Shown here in pieces: positions 18,417-27,310 of a DNA stretch of 64,000 bases. The translations under genes were made by a program, and so were the position numbers. The notes under the pieces are model-generated. The model saw only the letters and a program-made list of their open reading frames with translations. It was not told the DNA's origin and made no database searches. Within the stretch, counting starts at the first letter, position 1; every line of letters starts with the position of its first letter. Origin of the DNA: Fundidesulfovibrio soli (lineage in GTDB: Bacteria; Desulfobacterota; Desulfovibrionia; Desulfovibrionales; Desulfovibrionaceae); contig NZ_JAKZKW010000008.1 of NCBI RefSeq assembly GCF_022808695.1, forward strand, positions 80,364 to 144,363. Direction: 5' to 3'.

Positions 18417-19483
18417 GCGGGGTCTCCGTGGGCGGTTTGGGCGTCGGCGGGGGCTTCGGGCTGGGCCGGGGCGGCGGGCGCGTCAGTCGCGGCCTGAGTT
18501 TTGGGTGCGGCGGGCTCAGTCTTTGCCGGGCGGCTCATGACCATGGAGGCGATGAACATGAGCGCCACGAACAGCGCGGGCTGGGCCAGCACGCCCAGGA
18601 TGTCCGTGTGCCCCAGCAGATGCGGCTCGCCCTGGGCGCGGCCCAGCGCGGCGGACTGCCCCAGCAGCAGGATGCCCAGGCGCGCGCCCAGGCCACCGGC
18701 CAGCGCCAGCAGGCAGGCCCAGGTCAGCGGGCCGGAGAGGGATTTGGGCCTGTCCAGGAAGAGCGCCCCGGCCAGCAGCAGGGCCAGGGCCGAGCCGCCC
18801 AGCAGGGCCGAACCCCAGGGCCAGCCGGGCGCATCAGGCCAGGAGCCCAGCAGGCCCCACACGGCCAGCGCCCCGCCGGAGCCCAGCGCGCCAAGGGCGG
18901 CGGCCAGCCGCACGATCAGGGACTGCGCCGCCGCGCCGCCGTGGGCCAGGTCCAGCCAGAGGGCCAGCCCAAGGCCGCAAGGCAGCGCCGAGGCGAGCAG
19001 CACCGCCGAGGCGTACGGGTTGGCCCAGAGGGGCACTCCGGCGGCCCGGGCGATCTCGAACCAAGTGTAGGCCAGCACGCCGAGCGCGGCCAGCAGGCCC
19101 AGGCCCGCAACTGCTTTCTTCGGCACGGGCAGGGTGCGCTTGAGCCCCACGCAGCCCAGGGCCCCGGCCAGCACGAACAGGCTGATGGCCGCCACGCCCC
19201 AGGAGAGCGGGGAGCTCGGGGTGAAGTGCGGGATCAGGGTGTAGAACTTGTGGGGGCTAAGCATCTCAGCGATGAGGTTCAGCGGGGCGCAAAGGCCCAG
19301 GCCCGTGGCGGCCAGCAGGCCCCAGGCACCGAGCCCGCGCAGCCTCTCTGAGTTGGCGGCCCTGGCGGCCAGCCCGGCCAGCATGGCCCAGGCGCCGGCC
19401 TGGATCATCAGCAGGTACAGGGCTGCGTGCATCTCCCACACGGGCTGGTGCCGGAAGGCGGTGAGTTCGATCAGCGTGCTCAT
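18413..19483 (-). CDS. ttrC: NrfD/TtrC-like membrane anchor subunit
   Basis: A 356-residue integral membrane protein with about nine hydrophobic helices, of the NrfD/PsrC/TtrC type. It anchors the catalytic dimer and oxidises quinol. The N-terminus MSTLIELTAFRHQPVW followed by a membrane helix is typical. The C-terminal tail of about 35 residues is Pro/Ala/Gln-rich and low complexity. The ATG at 19483 overlaps the ttrB stop, and its own stop overlaps the ttrA ATG, so all three subunits are translationally coupled. The electron path would be menaquinol, TtrC, TtrB, TtrA. Confidence 0.83.
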   Translation of the reverse strand: MSTLIELTAFRHQPVWEMHAALYLLMIQAGAWAMLAGLAARAANSERLRGLGAWGLLAATGLGLCAPLNLIAEMLSPHKFYTLIPHFTPSSPLSWGVAAISLFVLAGALGCVGLKRTLPVPKKAVAGLGLLAALGVLAYTWFEIARAAGVPLWANPYASAVLLASALPCGLGLALWLDLAHGGAAAQSLIVRLAAALGALGSGGALAVWGLLGSWPDAPGWPWGSALLGGSALALLLAGALFLDRPKSLSGPLTWACLLALAGGLGARLGILLLGQSAALGRAQGEPHLLGHTDILGVLAQPALFVALMFIASMVMSRPAKTEPAAPKTQAATDAPAAPAQPEAPADAQTAHGDPA

Positions 19484-20172
19484 CGGAAGGTCTCCTCGGT
19501 CACGCGGCGCTCGCGTGCGACGGCCGGGTCGGCCTGCGGCAGGGCCATGCCCTCGGGCAGGCCGATGTAGAACACCTGGGGCTTGGCCCCGGCCTGGGGC
19601 GCGAGCGTCACGGCCTTGTGCTCCGCCAGGAGGCGGGCCGCTGCGCTGGCGGGGTCGTTCACATCGCCCACGGTGCGGGCCTTGCCGATGCAGGTCTCCA
19701 CGCAGGCAGGCAGCAGCCCGGCGTCCAGGCGGTGGACGCACAGGGAGCACTTGTCCGCCGAGCGCGTTTCGCGGTTGAGGAAGCGGGCCGAGTAGGGGCA
19801 GTTGAGAACGCAGTAGCCGCAGCCCACGCAGCGCTGGGCGTCAACCAGCACCAGTCCGTCGGCGCGGCGGAAGGTGGCCTTGGCCGGGCAGCCGGGCACG
19901 CAGGGCGGGTTGTCGCAGTGGTTGCAGAGCGCGGGCAGCAGGATCTTGCGCGGCCTGCCTTGCTCCAGGGTCTCGAAATCGCTTACCGAAGTGCGGAATT
20001 CGCCAAGGGGGGTGCCGTTCTCCATGGCGCAGGCCACGGTGCAGGCCTGGCAGCCCACGCAGCGCCGCAGGTCAACGACCATGACCCAGCGTTGGGGCGG
20101 CGGCGGGGGCGGCGCGGCCTCGCGCTTCTTGCCGCCGAATGAGAAAAACTCCAGGAAGTCCCGGCGCTCCAT
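19480..20172 (-). CDS. ttrB: Four-cluster ferredoxin subunit, TtrB-like
   Basis: A 230-residue iron-sulfur protein with four cysteine groups for [4Fe-4S] clusters: CVGCQACTVAC, CNHCDNPPCVPGCP, CVGCGYCVLNCP and KCSLCVHRLDAGLLPACVETC. This pattern and the segment HRLDAGLLPACVE match TtrB of Salmonella. The N-terminus MERRDFLEFF has a twin-arginine pair but no hydrophobic core behind it; a Pro-rich linker follows. It may therefore travel through Tat as a partner of TtrA. First gene of the ttrBCA-chaperone operon. Confidence 0.85.
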   Translation of the reverse strand: MERRDFLEFFSFGGKKREAAPPPPPPQRWVMVVDLRRCVGCQACTVACAMENGTPLGEFRTSVSDFETLEQGRPRKILLPALCNHCDNPPCVPGCPAKATFRRADGLVLVDAQRCVGCGYCVLNCPYSARFLNRETRSADKCSLCVHRLDAGLLPACVETCIGKARTVGDVNDPASAAARLLAEHKAVTLAPQAGAKPQVFYIGLPEGMALPQADPAVARERRVTEETFR

Positions 20173-20235
20173 GGGCTGCTCCGTCTGGTAATTGTTCGAG
20201 TTTGTTGACTATTCAGTGCGGAAAGCCAGCGCATG

Positions 20236-20264
20236 AAACTAGCAGATGGTTCGGGGGATTGCAA
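20236..20264 (-). promoter_or_regulatory. Candidate promoter of the ttr operon
   Basis: On the minus strand TTGCAA (20264-20259), a 17-nt spacer and TAGTTT (20241-20236), about 65 nt upstream of ttrB. No ttrSR-like regulator sits next to the operon. No FNR-type palindrome was evident here. Confidence 0.4.
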
Positions 20265-20289
20265 ACGCGCCGGTTCGGAAGCCTGGGCA

Positions 20290-20327
20290 GGCCCCGAAAA
20301 ACAACAGCCCCCCATGACGGGGGGCTG
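20290..20327 (-). terminator. Rho-independent terminator after degP
   Basis: CAGCCCCCC (20305-20313) pairs with GGGGGGCTG (20319-20327). On the minus strand the stem is followed by TTGTTTTT, a classical intrinsic terminator. It lies 80 nt downstream of the degP-like stop codon. Confidence 0.8.
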
Positions 20328-20406
20328 ATGCGGGGTGCGAGGCAGGCGGCTCCGGGGGGCTGGGGCCGGAGCCGCGCGAGGGGATCAATTCATGCCGGGC
20401 AGTGCT

Positions 20407-21804
20407 CTATTGCACCGGGATGGAGCGGAACACCGGCTGCCCCTGGCGCTTGATGAGCACCAGGACCGCGCCGTTGGCCTTGCCTTCCTTGTTCACGATC
20501 TGGGCCACGTCGGCCACGCTGCCCACCGGGCGCTGGTTCACTTCCACCAGCACGTCCCCCCGGCGGATGCCCACCTCGGCGGCAGGGGAGCCCGGGGCCA
20601 CGTTGACCACCAGCAGCCCGTCCACGGGGCGGCCGTTGCGCGGGTCCACGTTGGAGAGGGACATGCCCAGCGTGCTGGATTCGTCGCCCTGGTCCTGCTC
20701 TTCGGCCTTGCCGAGCTTCTTGGGGTCGCGCTCGGTGAGCGTGACCTTCACGGTCTTGGTCTGGCCCTTGCGCAGCACGGTGGCGGACACGGTGTCGCCG
20801 GGGGCCATGGTGCCGATGCGCGCGGTGAGCTCGTGGGAGTCGGTGACGGCCTGGCCGTTGACCTCGGTGATCACGTCGCCGGAGACGATGCCCGCCTTCT
20901 CGGCCGGGCTGCCCGGGCTCACCTGGCTGACCAGCGCGCCGTGGGTGGAGGACAGGCCCAGGGCCTTGGCGGTGTTCTCGTCGATGGACTGGATGGTCAC
21001 GCCCATCATGCCGCGGCGCACCTTGCCCTTGCTCTTGAGCTGGGCCACCACCTCCTTGGCGATGTTGGAGGGGATGGCGAAGCCGATGCCCTGGCCCGAG
21101 GAGACGATGGCCGTGTTGATGCCGATGACCTCGCCGTCCAGGTTGAGGAGCGGGCCGCCGGAGTTGCCCGGGTTGATGGAGGCGTCGGTCTGGATGAAGT
21201 CGTCGTAGGGGCCGGCGCCGATCACGCGGCCCTTGGCCGAGATGATGCCCGCCGTGACCGTGTGGGACAGGCCGAAGGGGTTGCCGATGGCCATGATCCA
21301 GTCGCCCACGCGCATTTTGGCGGAGTCGCCCAGCTTGAGGTAGGGCAGGCTGGAGCCGTTGTCGATCTTGATGAGCGCCAGGTCGGTCTCGGGGTCGGTG
21401 CCGATGACCTTGGCGGCGATGGTCTTCTCGCCCTTCTGGAGCTTCACGTTGATGCGGTCGGCCTTCTCCACCACATGGTTGTTGGTCAGGATGTAGCCGT
21501 CGGCCGAGATCAGGAAACCGGAACCCAGCGAGCGGCTGCGCTGCTGCTGTTGCGGGTCGCGGTTGAAGAACTGGTCGAACTGGTCGAAGAAGTCGTCAAA
21601 AGGAGTCCCGCGGGGGATGTTGCGTTGCGTGCGCGGCTGTTGCTGCTGCTTGGGGATGGTCTCGGTGAAGATGTTCACCACGGCCGGTCCGGCCTTTTCG
21701 GCCAGGTCGGCGAGCTTGGGCAGTTCGGCCAGGGCCTGGCCCACAGTGAACAGGACGAGAAGGGAGCAGGTGAGCGCGATGCGGATGAGCTTCGTCCTTA
21801 ACAT
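20407..21804 (-). CDS. degP: Periplasmic serine protease/chaperone, DegP (Do) family
   Basis: A 465-residue HtrA-family protease. The signal peptide LRTKLIRIALTCSLLVLFTVGQALA is followed by a trypsin-like domain with the His in TNNHVVEKAD, the Asp in DLALIKID and the Ser in NPGNSGGPLL. Two PDZ domains follow (about 255-350 and 365-460). An N-terminal Gln-rich loop (KQQQQPRTQ) resembles the LA loop. It degrades or refolds damaged envelope proteins. The ATG at 21804 with AGGAGA upstream gives a proper signal sequence. Lies downstream of a heavy-metal-type two-component system on the same strand; possibly part of an envelope-stress response. Confidence 0.93.
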   Translation of the reverse strand: MLRTKLIRIALTCSLLVLFTVGQALAELPKLADLAEKAGPAVVNIFTETIPKQQQQPRTQRNIPRGTPFDDFFDQFDQFFNRDPQQQQRSRSLGSGFLISADGYILTNNHVVEKADRINVKLQKGEKTIAAKVIGTDPETDLALIKIDNGSSLPYLKLGDSAKMRVGDWIMAIGNPFGLSHTVTAGIISAKGRVIGAGPYDDFIQTDASINPGNSGGPLLNLDGEVIGINTAIVSSGQGIGFAIPSNIAKEVVAQLKSKGKVRRGMMGVTIQSIDENTAKALGLSSTHGALVSQVSPGSPAEKAGIVSGDVITEVNGQAVTDSHELTARIGTMAPGDTVSATVLRKGQTKTVKVTLTERDPKKLGKAEEQDQGDESSTLGMSLSNVDPRNGRPVDGLLVVNVAPGSPAAEVGIRRGDVLVEVNQRPVGSVADVAQIVNKEGKANGAVLVLIKRQGQPVFRSIPVQ

Positions 21805-21896
21805 GGTCTTCTCCTGGTGTTGGGCGGTCTGCGCCCGTGATGGGAGCAATTAAATCACGTGAATGACAGAAATATTTCCCAAGGATGAACGGATGT

Positions 21897-23279
21897 TCAT
21901 CCTGGCTGTGCCGCGGGGACGGTGAGGCTGATCCTGAGGCCGGGGGCGTTGTCGCCCAGCTCGAGCCTGCCTCCGTGCAGCCGGGCCACGGCCGCAACCA
22001 GCGAGAGGCCCAGGCCGGAGCCCGGGGTGTTGCGGCTCTGGTCCAGCCGGTAGAACCGGGAGAGCACGTGGGCGCGCTCGGCTTCGGGCACGCCCGGCCC
22101 GCTGTCCGCCACCGTGAGCACGGACTCGCCCTCCCCGGAGGCCACCTCCACGCGGATGGCCCCGCCCTCGGGCGTGTACTTCACGGCGTTGTCCAGCAGG
22201 TTGGCCACCGCCTGGGAGAGCAGGTGGCGGTTGCCCAGCACGTTCGCGCCCGTCTCCAGGTTGAGGGTCATGGTGATGGATTTGTCCTCGGCCAAAGGCT
22301 CGTACAGTTCGGTGGCGTCCTGCGCGAGCATGGCCAGGTCCAGCTGCTCGAAGGCGTCCCGCGCGGCCGCCGCCTCGGCCCGGGCGATGGTCAGCAGGGC
22401 GTTGAAGGTCGCGATGATGGCCTCGGCCTGGTCGATGGCGTCCTCGATGGCCTGGCGCTGGGCCGCGGGGTCGGGGTCCTCCAGGAGGGCCAGCTCCAGG
22501 CGGGAGCGCAGGCGCGTCAGGGGGCTGCGCAGGTCGTGGGCGATGTTGTCGCCCACCTGGCGCACGGCCACCACCAACTCGCCGATGCGGTCGAGCATGG
22601 CGTTGAGGTTCTGGGCCAGGCTGTCGAACTCGTCGCCGGAGCCGGTCAGGGGAATGCGCTGGGTGAAGGTGCCGCCCATGATCTTGCGGCTGGCGCGGTT
22701 GACGTCCTCCAGGCGGCGCAGAAGCTTGTTGCTCATCACCTGGCCCCAGACCAGGCCCATGAGCACCGTGCACAACAGGCCGATTGCCATGGCCCGGGCC
22801 ATGACGGCCTGGGCGCGCAACACGTCGGAGAGCTCGCGCCCCACCAGCATGTGCACCTTGCCCATGAGCGTGACCACGAACACCCGCGCCTCCAGGGGGT
22901 GGGCCACGTCCTCGGCGGTCACGGAGATGGTGTGCCACTCCGGGAAGCCGCGCGGCTCGATGGATTTGGGCCACAGGCGCATGTTGCCCGCCAGGTAGTG
23001 GAACTCGCGGTCCACCAATAGGTAGATGTTGGCCTGGGAGGAGCCGCTTCGCTGGCGGCTGGAGATCTGCATGGAGAGCGCCGCCAGGCCGCGCTCGTCG
23101 TACTGCTCCACCAGCCCCCAGGTCTCGCTCTCGATGATCTCGTCGGTCTGGCGGATCATGAACGTCACCGCCGCCCAGTAGATGAAGCCGAAGACCACCG
23201 TGGCGGTGATGGCGAAGATGCCCACGTACCACAGGGCCAGGCGGAAACTGAACGACTTAAGGAGCTTCAGACGGATCAC
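21897..23279 (-). CDS. Heavy-metal-type sensor histidine kinase
   Basis: A 460-residue inner-membrane kinase. Two transmembrane helices (about 12-38 and 160-182) flank a periplasmic sensor of about 120 residues. HAMP follows (about 180-235, ending GDEFDSLAQNLNAMLDRI), then the dimerisation domain with H-box DNIAHDLRSPLTRLR. The ATPase core has N-box QAVANLLDNAVKY, DSGPGVPE, FYRLDQSRNTPGSGLGLSLV. This matches CusS/QseC-type kinases. It starts with GTG at 23279, 23 nt inside the response-regulator gene, so the pair is coupled. Signal unknown; metals or envelope stress are plausible. Confidence 0.9.
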   Translation of the reverse strand: MIRLKLLKSFSFRLALWYVGIFAITATVVFGFIYWAAVTFMIRQTDEIIESETWGLVEQYDERGLAALSMQISSRQRSGSSQANIYLLVDREFHYLAGNMRLWPKSIEPRGFPEWHTISVTAEDVAHPLEARVFVVTLMGKVHMLVGRELSDVLRAQAVMARAMAIGLLCTVLMGLVWGQVMSNKLLRRLEDVNRASRKIMGGTFTQRIPLTGSGDEFDSLAQNLNAMLDRIGELVVAVRQVGDNIAHDLRSPLTRLRSRLELALLEDPDPAAQRQAIEDAIDQAEAIIATFNALLTIARAEAAAARDAFEQLDLAMLAQDATELYEPLAEDKSITMTLNLETGANVLGNRHLLSQAVANLLDNAVKYTPEGGAIRVEVASGEGESVLTVADSGPGVPEAERAHVLSRFYRLDQSRNTPGSGLGLSLVAAVARLHGGRLELGDNAPGLRISLTVPAAQPG

Positions 23280-23943
23280 GCAGGATGTACCCCGCCCCCC
23301 TCACGGTGTGGATCAGGGGCTTGTCGAAATCCTTGTCGACCTTGCTGCGCAACCGGGAGACGTGCACGTCGATGACGTTGGTCTGGGGGTCGAAGGCGTA
23401 GTCCCAGACGCGCTCCAGCAGCATGGTCCGTGTGACCACCTGCCCGGCGTGGCGCATGAAGTACTCCAGCAGGGAGAACTCCTTGGGCTTGAGGTCGATG
23501 GGCTTGCCCGCGCGCTTCACGGTGCGGGCGGTCAGGTCCAGCTCCAGGTCGGCCACCTGGAGCACGGTGAGCATCTTTTCGGCGCGGCCGCGCCTGCCCA
23601 GGGACTCGATGCGGGCCATGAGCTCCGCGAAGGCGAAGGGCTTGGTCAGGTAGTCGTCGCCGCCGGCGCGCAGGCCCTCCACGCGGGCGTCCACGTCGGA
23701 GAGGGCCGAGAGCACCAGCACGGGGGTGGTGTCCCCTGCGGCGCGGATGGCCTTGAGGATGGAGAGGCCGTCCAGGTTGGGCAGCATCCTGTCCAGCACG
23801 ATCACGTCATAGCCGCCCGCCGTGGCCCGGATCAGGCCCTCGCGCCCGTCGGCCACGTGGTCCACGGTGAGGCCCTGCTCCTTGAGGCCCTTCACCAGAT
23901 AGGAGGCGGCTTGCGGGTCGTCTTCCACCAGAAGAACGCGCAT
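23257..23943 (-). CDS. OmpR-family response regulator
   Basis: A 228-residue transcription factor. The receiver has acidic pair in LLVEDDPQ, phospho-acceptor in VIVLDRMLPNLDG and Lys in LTKPFAFAEL. The winged-helix domain (about 130-225) has LKPKEFSLLEYFMRHAGQVVT and VIDVHVSRLRSKVD followed by the wing GAGYIL. It closely resembles CusR/CzcR-type regulators. Transcribed just before its kinase with overlap. The four-nucleotide-scale gap to the upstream UGPase gene suggests that all three, and perhaps degP, share a transcript. Confidence 0.9.
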   Translation of the reverse strand: MRVLLVEDDPQAASYLVKGLKEQGLTVDHVADGREGLIRATAGGYDVIVLDRMLPNLDGLSILKAIRAAGDTTPVLVLSALSDVDARVEGLRAGGDDYLTKPFAFAELMARIESLGRRGRAEKMLTVLQVADLELDLTARTVKRAGKPIDLKPKEFSLLEYFMRHAGQVVTRTMLLERVWDYAFDPQTNVIDVHVSRLRSKVDKDFDKPLIHTVRGAGYILRDPSEAP

Positions 23944-23946
23944 GGC

Positions 23947-25386
23947 CTAGAACCTCACTTCCCCCGTGAGCGCCGTTCCGTCCGGGATGTGAACCTGGGC
24001 GCCCGAGGCGTTGATCACCGTGGCTGTGCCGCTGACGGTGACGTTTTTTCCGAAAACCACGTCTCCCTTGATGGTCAGGCAGGAACAATCCTTGAGCGAG
24101 GGCGCCCCGTGCGGGAAGCGGGCGCTGAAGTCGTCGATGCGCTTGTAGAAGTGGCCGTCCAGGTGCACCACGGGCATGGGTCCCTTGTGCGCGCTGGCTG
24201 GCACCACGGTCTTCTCCGGGCTGACCTCGTAGCAGTCGGACATGACCACCAGCAGGTCCGCCGTGGTCTTCACCGGGGCGAAGCGCGTGCGCGGCACCTT
24301 GATGGCCTGGGCGGACTCGAAGGCCGACACGGCCGAGCCCATGGCCGTCTCGATCTGGATCACCTCGGGGGACTTGTGGTCGCGCGGGTCCAGGGTCTTG
24401 GGGTTGAGGATCAGGTCCAGCGGCATCATGCCGTTGGCCACGAACACCTTCTCCATGGCGCGCAGGTCGATCCAGAGGGAGTTGGTGTTGAAGAAGCGGT
24501 GCTTGGTGATGTCCTGGAAGGCGTCCAGGTCCTTGTCGGGGCACTGGGCGATCTCGCGCAGCACCAGGCGGCCGTTGGAGCGCTGGCGGGCCAGGTGGCC
24601 GCCCTTGCGGTCCGAGGCGGTGCGACCGGCCACCTCCATGAGGAAGGGTGAGCCCTGGCTGACCATGTAGCCCAGGATGCGCTCGTCCATCACCGCGCCC
24701 AGGTTGTCCGAGTTGGAGATGAAGGCGTAGTGGAAACCCCGGTCCAGGAGCTTGCGCAGGATCTTGGAGGTCACCAGCGCGGTGTAGAGGTCGCCGTGGC
24801 CGGGCGGGTTCCATTCCAGCTCGGGGTTGCCGGGCCAGGTGGCGGGCGAGAGGTCCTTGTGCAGGATCTTGGGGTAGCGATGCTGCAGGAAGGCCAGGGG
24901 CAGGCTGGTGGTGCCGTTGTCGAAGCCCTCCACCTTGAGCATGGTGTCCAGGTGGGTCTTGAAGCTGTTCATGAACAACAGCGGAATGGGCTTGCCGTAC
25001 TTCTCGCGCAGGGCGCGCATCTGGCCCAGGATCAGGTCCAGGAAGGTCATGGAGTCCTTCACCTGGATCAGGCTCTTGGCCTTCTCGAGCCCCATGGAGG
25101 TGCCCAGGCCGCCGTTGAGCTTGATGACCACGGTGTGGCCCATGGAATTGCGGCCCGTCTCGGCGTAGTCGGCCAGGGCCTCGTACTGGGGCACCTCGGC
25201 GTCGGTGAGCGGGAGCAGCTCGTCCTCTGGCAGCTTGCCCTGCGCGCCGTAGAGCAGCCGGGCGTAGTAGCATTTGAAGACGTTTATGACGATGGGGGGG
25301 ATGCCCTGCTCCTCCATCTTCAGGCCGAAGGGGCGGAACATCTCGATCATCGCCGGATCGGCCGTTTTCATGCAATCAAGGATCAT
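23947..25386 (-). CDS. UTP-glucose-1-phosphate uridylyltransferase, eukaryotic type
   Basis: A 479-residue enzyme of the UDPGP family (the eukaryotic/yeast UGP1 type, not bacterial GalU). The nucleotide-binding loop is KLNGGLGTSMGLEKAKSL. Sugar/UTP-binding segments are HGDLYTAL, ISNSDNLGAV and FNTNSLW. The C-terminal left-handed beta-helix (about 405-479) contains GDVVFGKNVTVSGTATV. It makes UDP-glucose for polysaccharides and glycosylation. The ATG at 25386 is preferred because GAGGA lies six to seven nt upstream; an ATG five codons later has no such site. Immediately upstream of the OmpR-type regulator. Confidence 0.9.
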   Translation of the reverse strand: MILDCMKTADPAMIEMFRPFGLKMEEQGIPPIVINVFKCYYARLLYGAQGKLPEDELLPLTDAEVPQYEALADYAETGRNSMGHTVVIKLNGGLGTSMGLEKAKSLIQVKDSMTFLDLILGQMRALREKYGKPIPLLFMNSFKTHLDTMLKVEGFDNGTTSLPLAFLQHRYPKILHKDLSPATWPGNPELEWNPPGHGDLYTALVTSKILRKLLDRGFHYAFISNSDNLGAVMDERILGYMVSQGSPFLMEVAGRTASDRKGGHLARQRSNGRLVLREIAQCPDKDLDAFQDITKHRFFNTNSLWIDLRAMEKVFVANGMMPLDLILNPKTLDPRDHKSPEVIQIETAMGSAVSAFESAQAIKVPRTRFAPVKTTADLLVVMSDCYEVSPEKTVVPASAHKGPMPVVHLDGHFYKRIDDFSARFPHGAPSLKDCSCLTIKGDVVFGKNVTVSGTATVINASGAQVHIPDGTALTGEVRF

Positions 25387-25456
25387 GCGCGTCCTCGCGG
25401 GTGCTGGGAGTGTAATTGCGTACCACTCCCACACATGCGTGAAATGGTTGGACGCG

Positions 25457-26344
25457 TCAAGCGGGCTGGGCGGATTCCTCCGTGTTTCGAGCGGGGCGGG
25501 AGGAGGCGTACACCGAGGCCAGGATCACCGCACCGCCCAGGGCCTGGCCCATGCTCACGGACTCACCCAGGGCCAGGTGCGCCCCGAACACCGCCACCAC
25601 GGGCACGGCGTTGATGCACAGCGAGGCCGTGGGAGCCTCCACCCGCGACAGGGCGTAGTTGTAGGCCAGGAATGCGCCCACCGTGGCGAACAGGCCAAGC
25701 GCGCCCACGGCCAGCAGGCTGGCCAGGGGCACGGCATCCGGGCTGGGCGGGTTCGTCAGGAACATGGGCAGGAAGAAGATCGCGCCCCAGGCCATCTGCA
25801 AAGCCGTGAAGCCGAGCGGAGCGACGCTTGCGCTCAGACGCCCCGTGGCCACCATGTACACGGATGCCGAGGCCACGGCCCCGAGCATCAGGGCGTCGCC
25901 CGTGTTCACGGGGCCTCCGCCAACGCCCACCAGCATGGCGACCCCGGCCAGGGAGGCGGCCACGCCCGCCATGCTGCGCAGGCTCGGGCTTCGGCGCTCC
26001 ACGACGGAGGAGAGGGCCAGGACCATCATGGGGATGGCCGCCGCGATGAGCGAGGCGTTGGTGGCCGTGGTCAGGCGCAGGGCCCAGGTCTCCAGGGCGA
26101 AATAGCAACCCGGGAAGACCACCGACACGGCCAGCACCTGGAGGTGCACCCGCAGGGGCAGGCGCAGCGATCCGCTGGCAAAGGCGGGCGGCAGGAGCAG
26201 CAGGCATGCCAGCCCGAAACGCAGGAACAGGATGGAGGAGGGGCTCAGGCCCTCCAGTGCGATCTTGGTGGCCGTGAAGGAAAGGCCCCAGAAGAGCACG
26301 GACGCCGCCAGGGCGGCGTAGGGGGCGTAGGAGGCGCGTGGCAT
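25457..26344 (-). CDS. EamA/DMT-superfamily transporter
   Basis: A 295-residue membrane protein with ten predicted helices arranged as two EamA repeats. The first has LFWGLSFTATKIALEGLSPSS and the second ends ASLCINAVPVVAVFGAHLALGESVSM, the usual repeat-end signature. DMT members export metabolites such as amino acids or purines. It lies 93 nt downstream of an AraC-family regulator on the same strand, a common regulator-exporter pairing. The substrate is not predictable. A second DMT protein is encoded at 51840. Confidence 0.88.
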   Translation of the reverse strand: MPRASYAPYAALAASVLFWGLSFTATKIALEGLSPSSILFLRFGLACLLLLPPAFASGSLRLPLRVHLQVLAVSVVFPGCYFALETWALRLTTATNASLIAAAIPMMVLALSSVVERRSPSLRSMAGVAASLAGVAMLVGVGGGPVNTGDALMLGAVASASVYMVATGRLSASVAPLGFTALQMAWGAIFFLPMFLTNPPSPDAVPLASLLAVGALGLFATVGAFLAYNYALSRVEAPTASLCINAVPVVAVFGAHLALGESVSMGQALGGAVILASVYASSRPARNTEESAQPA

Positions 26345-26437
26345 GGGATACTCCGGGATGGGATTGTCGGGTCGCGGGAGGCGATACCCCGGAGCGGGGC
26401 GGGGATTCTTGGATGAAATTGCGCTGGGCGCTCCCGA

Positions 26438-27292
26438 TTACGGCCTTGCCCCCAACAGATACTGCCTCGGCGTGGCCCCCATGTAGCGCCTGAACACCCT
26501 GTTCAGGTGGCTCTGGTCCACGAATCCGGCCTCCAGGGCGACCTGGGCGATGGGCTCGCCCCCGGCCAGCAGGCGCTTGGCCAGGTTCACGCGCAGCTGG
26601 TTCTGGAAGGCGTGCGGGGTCAGCCCGCGCGAGCGCCTGAACACCCGCAGCAGGTGGCTCGGGGTCAGGCCGGAGGCCTCGGCCAGCTCTTCCAGGCGGA
26701 TGGTCTCCGCCGGGTCGCGGGAGATGGCCCGCACCACCGCGCTCACGGCCTCGCGCTCCGCCGTGGGCTCCCCCTCGCCCATGAAGTACGCTGGCGCGCG
26801 CAACAGCCTCGCAAGCGCCTCGCGCAGCAGGGCGAGCTTCTCGCCGGCCGCCGCTTCCCCTTCCAGTGCGCGGGCCAGGGCCGCGAAGGCCACGGCCGAA
26901 CCCTGGTCGCTGACCACGGCCGGGCGCGCGGCCCCGTCCTTCAGGATGCTCCAGGCGGGGGGCGCGGCGGGCTCCCCGGCCAGCTCCAGGCGCAGGGCCT
27001 CGAACCAGACCGGGGCCAGGTAATACTTGCGGTAGTCCATGGCCTCGCCCGGCAGGGGATTGCAGGAGTGCGGCTCCTCCGCCGGGAAGAACACCGCCGA
27101 GCCCGGCCCGGCCGCCCGGGTCTCGCCCCGGCAGCTCAGGGCGTAGCTCCCCCCGCGCACCACGGCCACGGAGACCGTGTCGTGCGTGTGAACCCCGAAG
27201 GGCGCGCCCTGGATGAGCGAGCTGCGCCACTCCAGGAAGCCAAGCTCCGGGTCGCGCCGGAACACCGAGGCGCAGGGAGGGGTCTTGCGCAT
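26438..27292 (-). CDS. AraC-family transcriptional regulator
   Basis: A 284-residue regulator. The N-terminal cupin-like effector domain (about 20-120) has FGVHTHDTVSVAVVRGG and FFPAEEPHSCNP. The C-terminal double helix-turn-helix (about 185-280) has LEELAEASGLTPSHLLRVFRRSRG and IAQVALEAGFVDQSHLNRVFRRYMGATPRQY. The type is common upstream of small exporters. Here it precedes the EamA transporter on the same strand, so it probably controls that gene in response to a small ligand. Confidence 0.9.
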   Translation of the reverse strand: MRKTPPCASVFRRDPELGFLEWRSSLIQGAPFGVHTHDTVSVAVVRGGSYALSCRGETRAAGPGSAVFFPAEEPHSCNPLPGEAMDYRKYYLAPVWFEALRLELAGEPAAPPAWSILKDGAARPAVVSDQGSAVAFAALARALEGEAAAGEKLALLREALARLLRAPAYFMGEGEPTAEREAVSAVVRAISRDPAETIRLEELAEASGLTPSHLLRVFRRSRGLTPHAFQNQLRVNLAKRLLAGGEPIAQVALEAGFVDQSHLNRVFRRYMGATPRQYLLGARP

Positions 27293-27310
27293 GGGCTGGG
27301 CCTTTACGGG

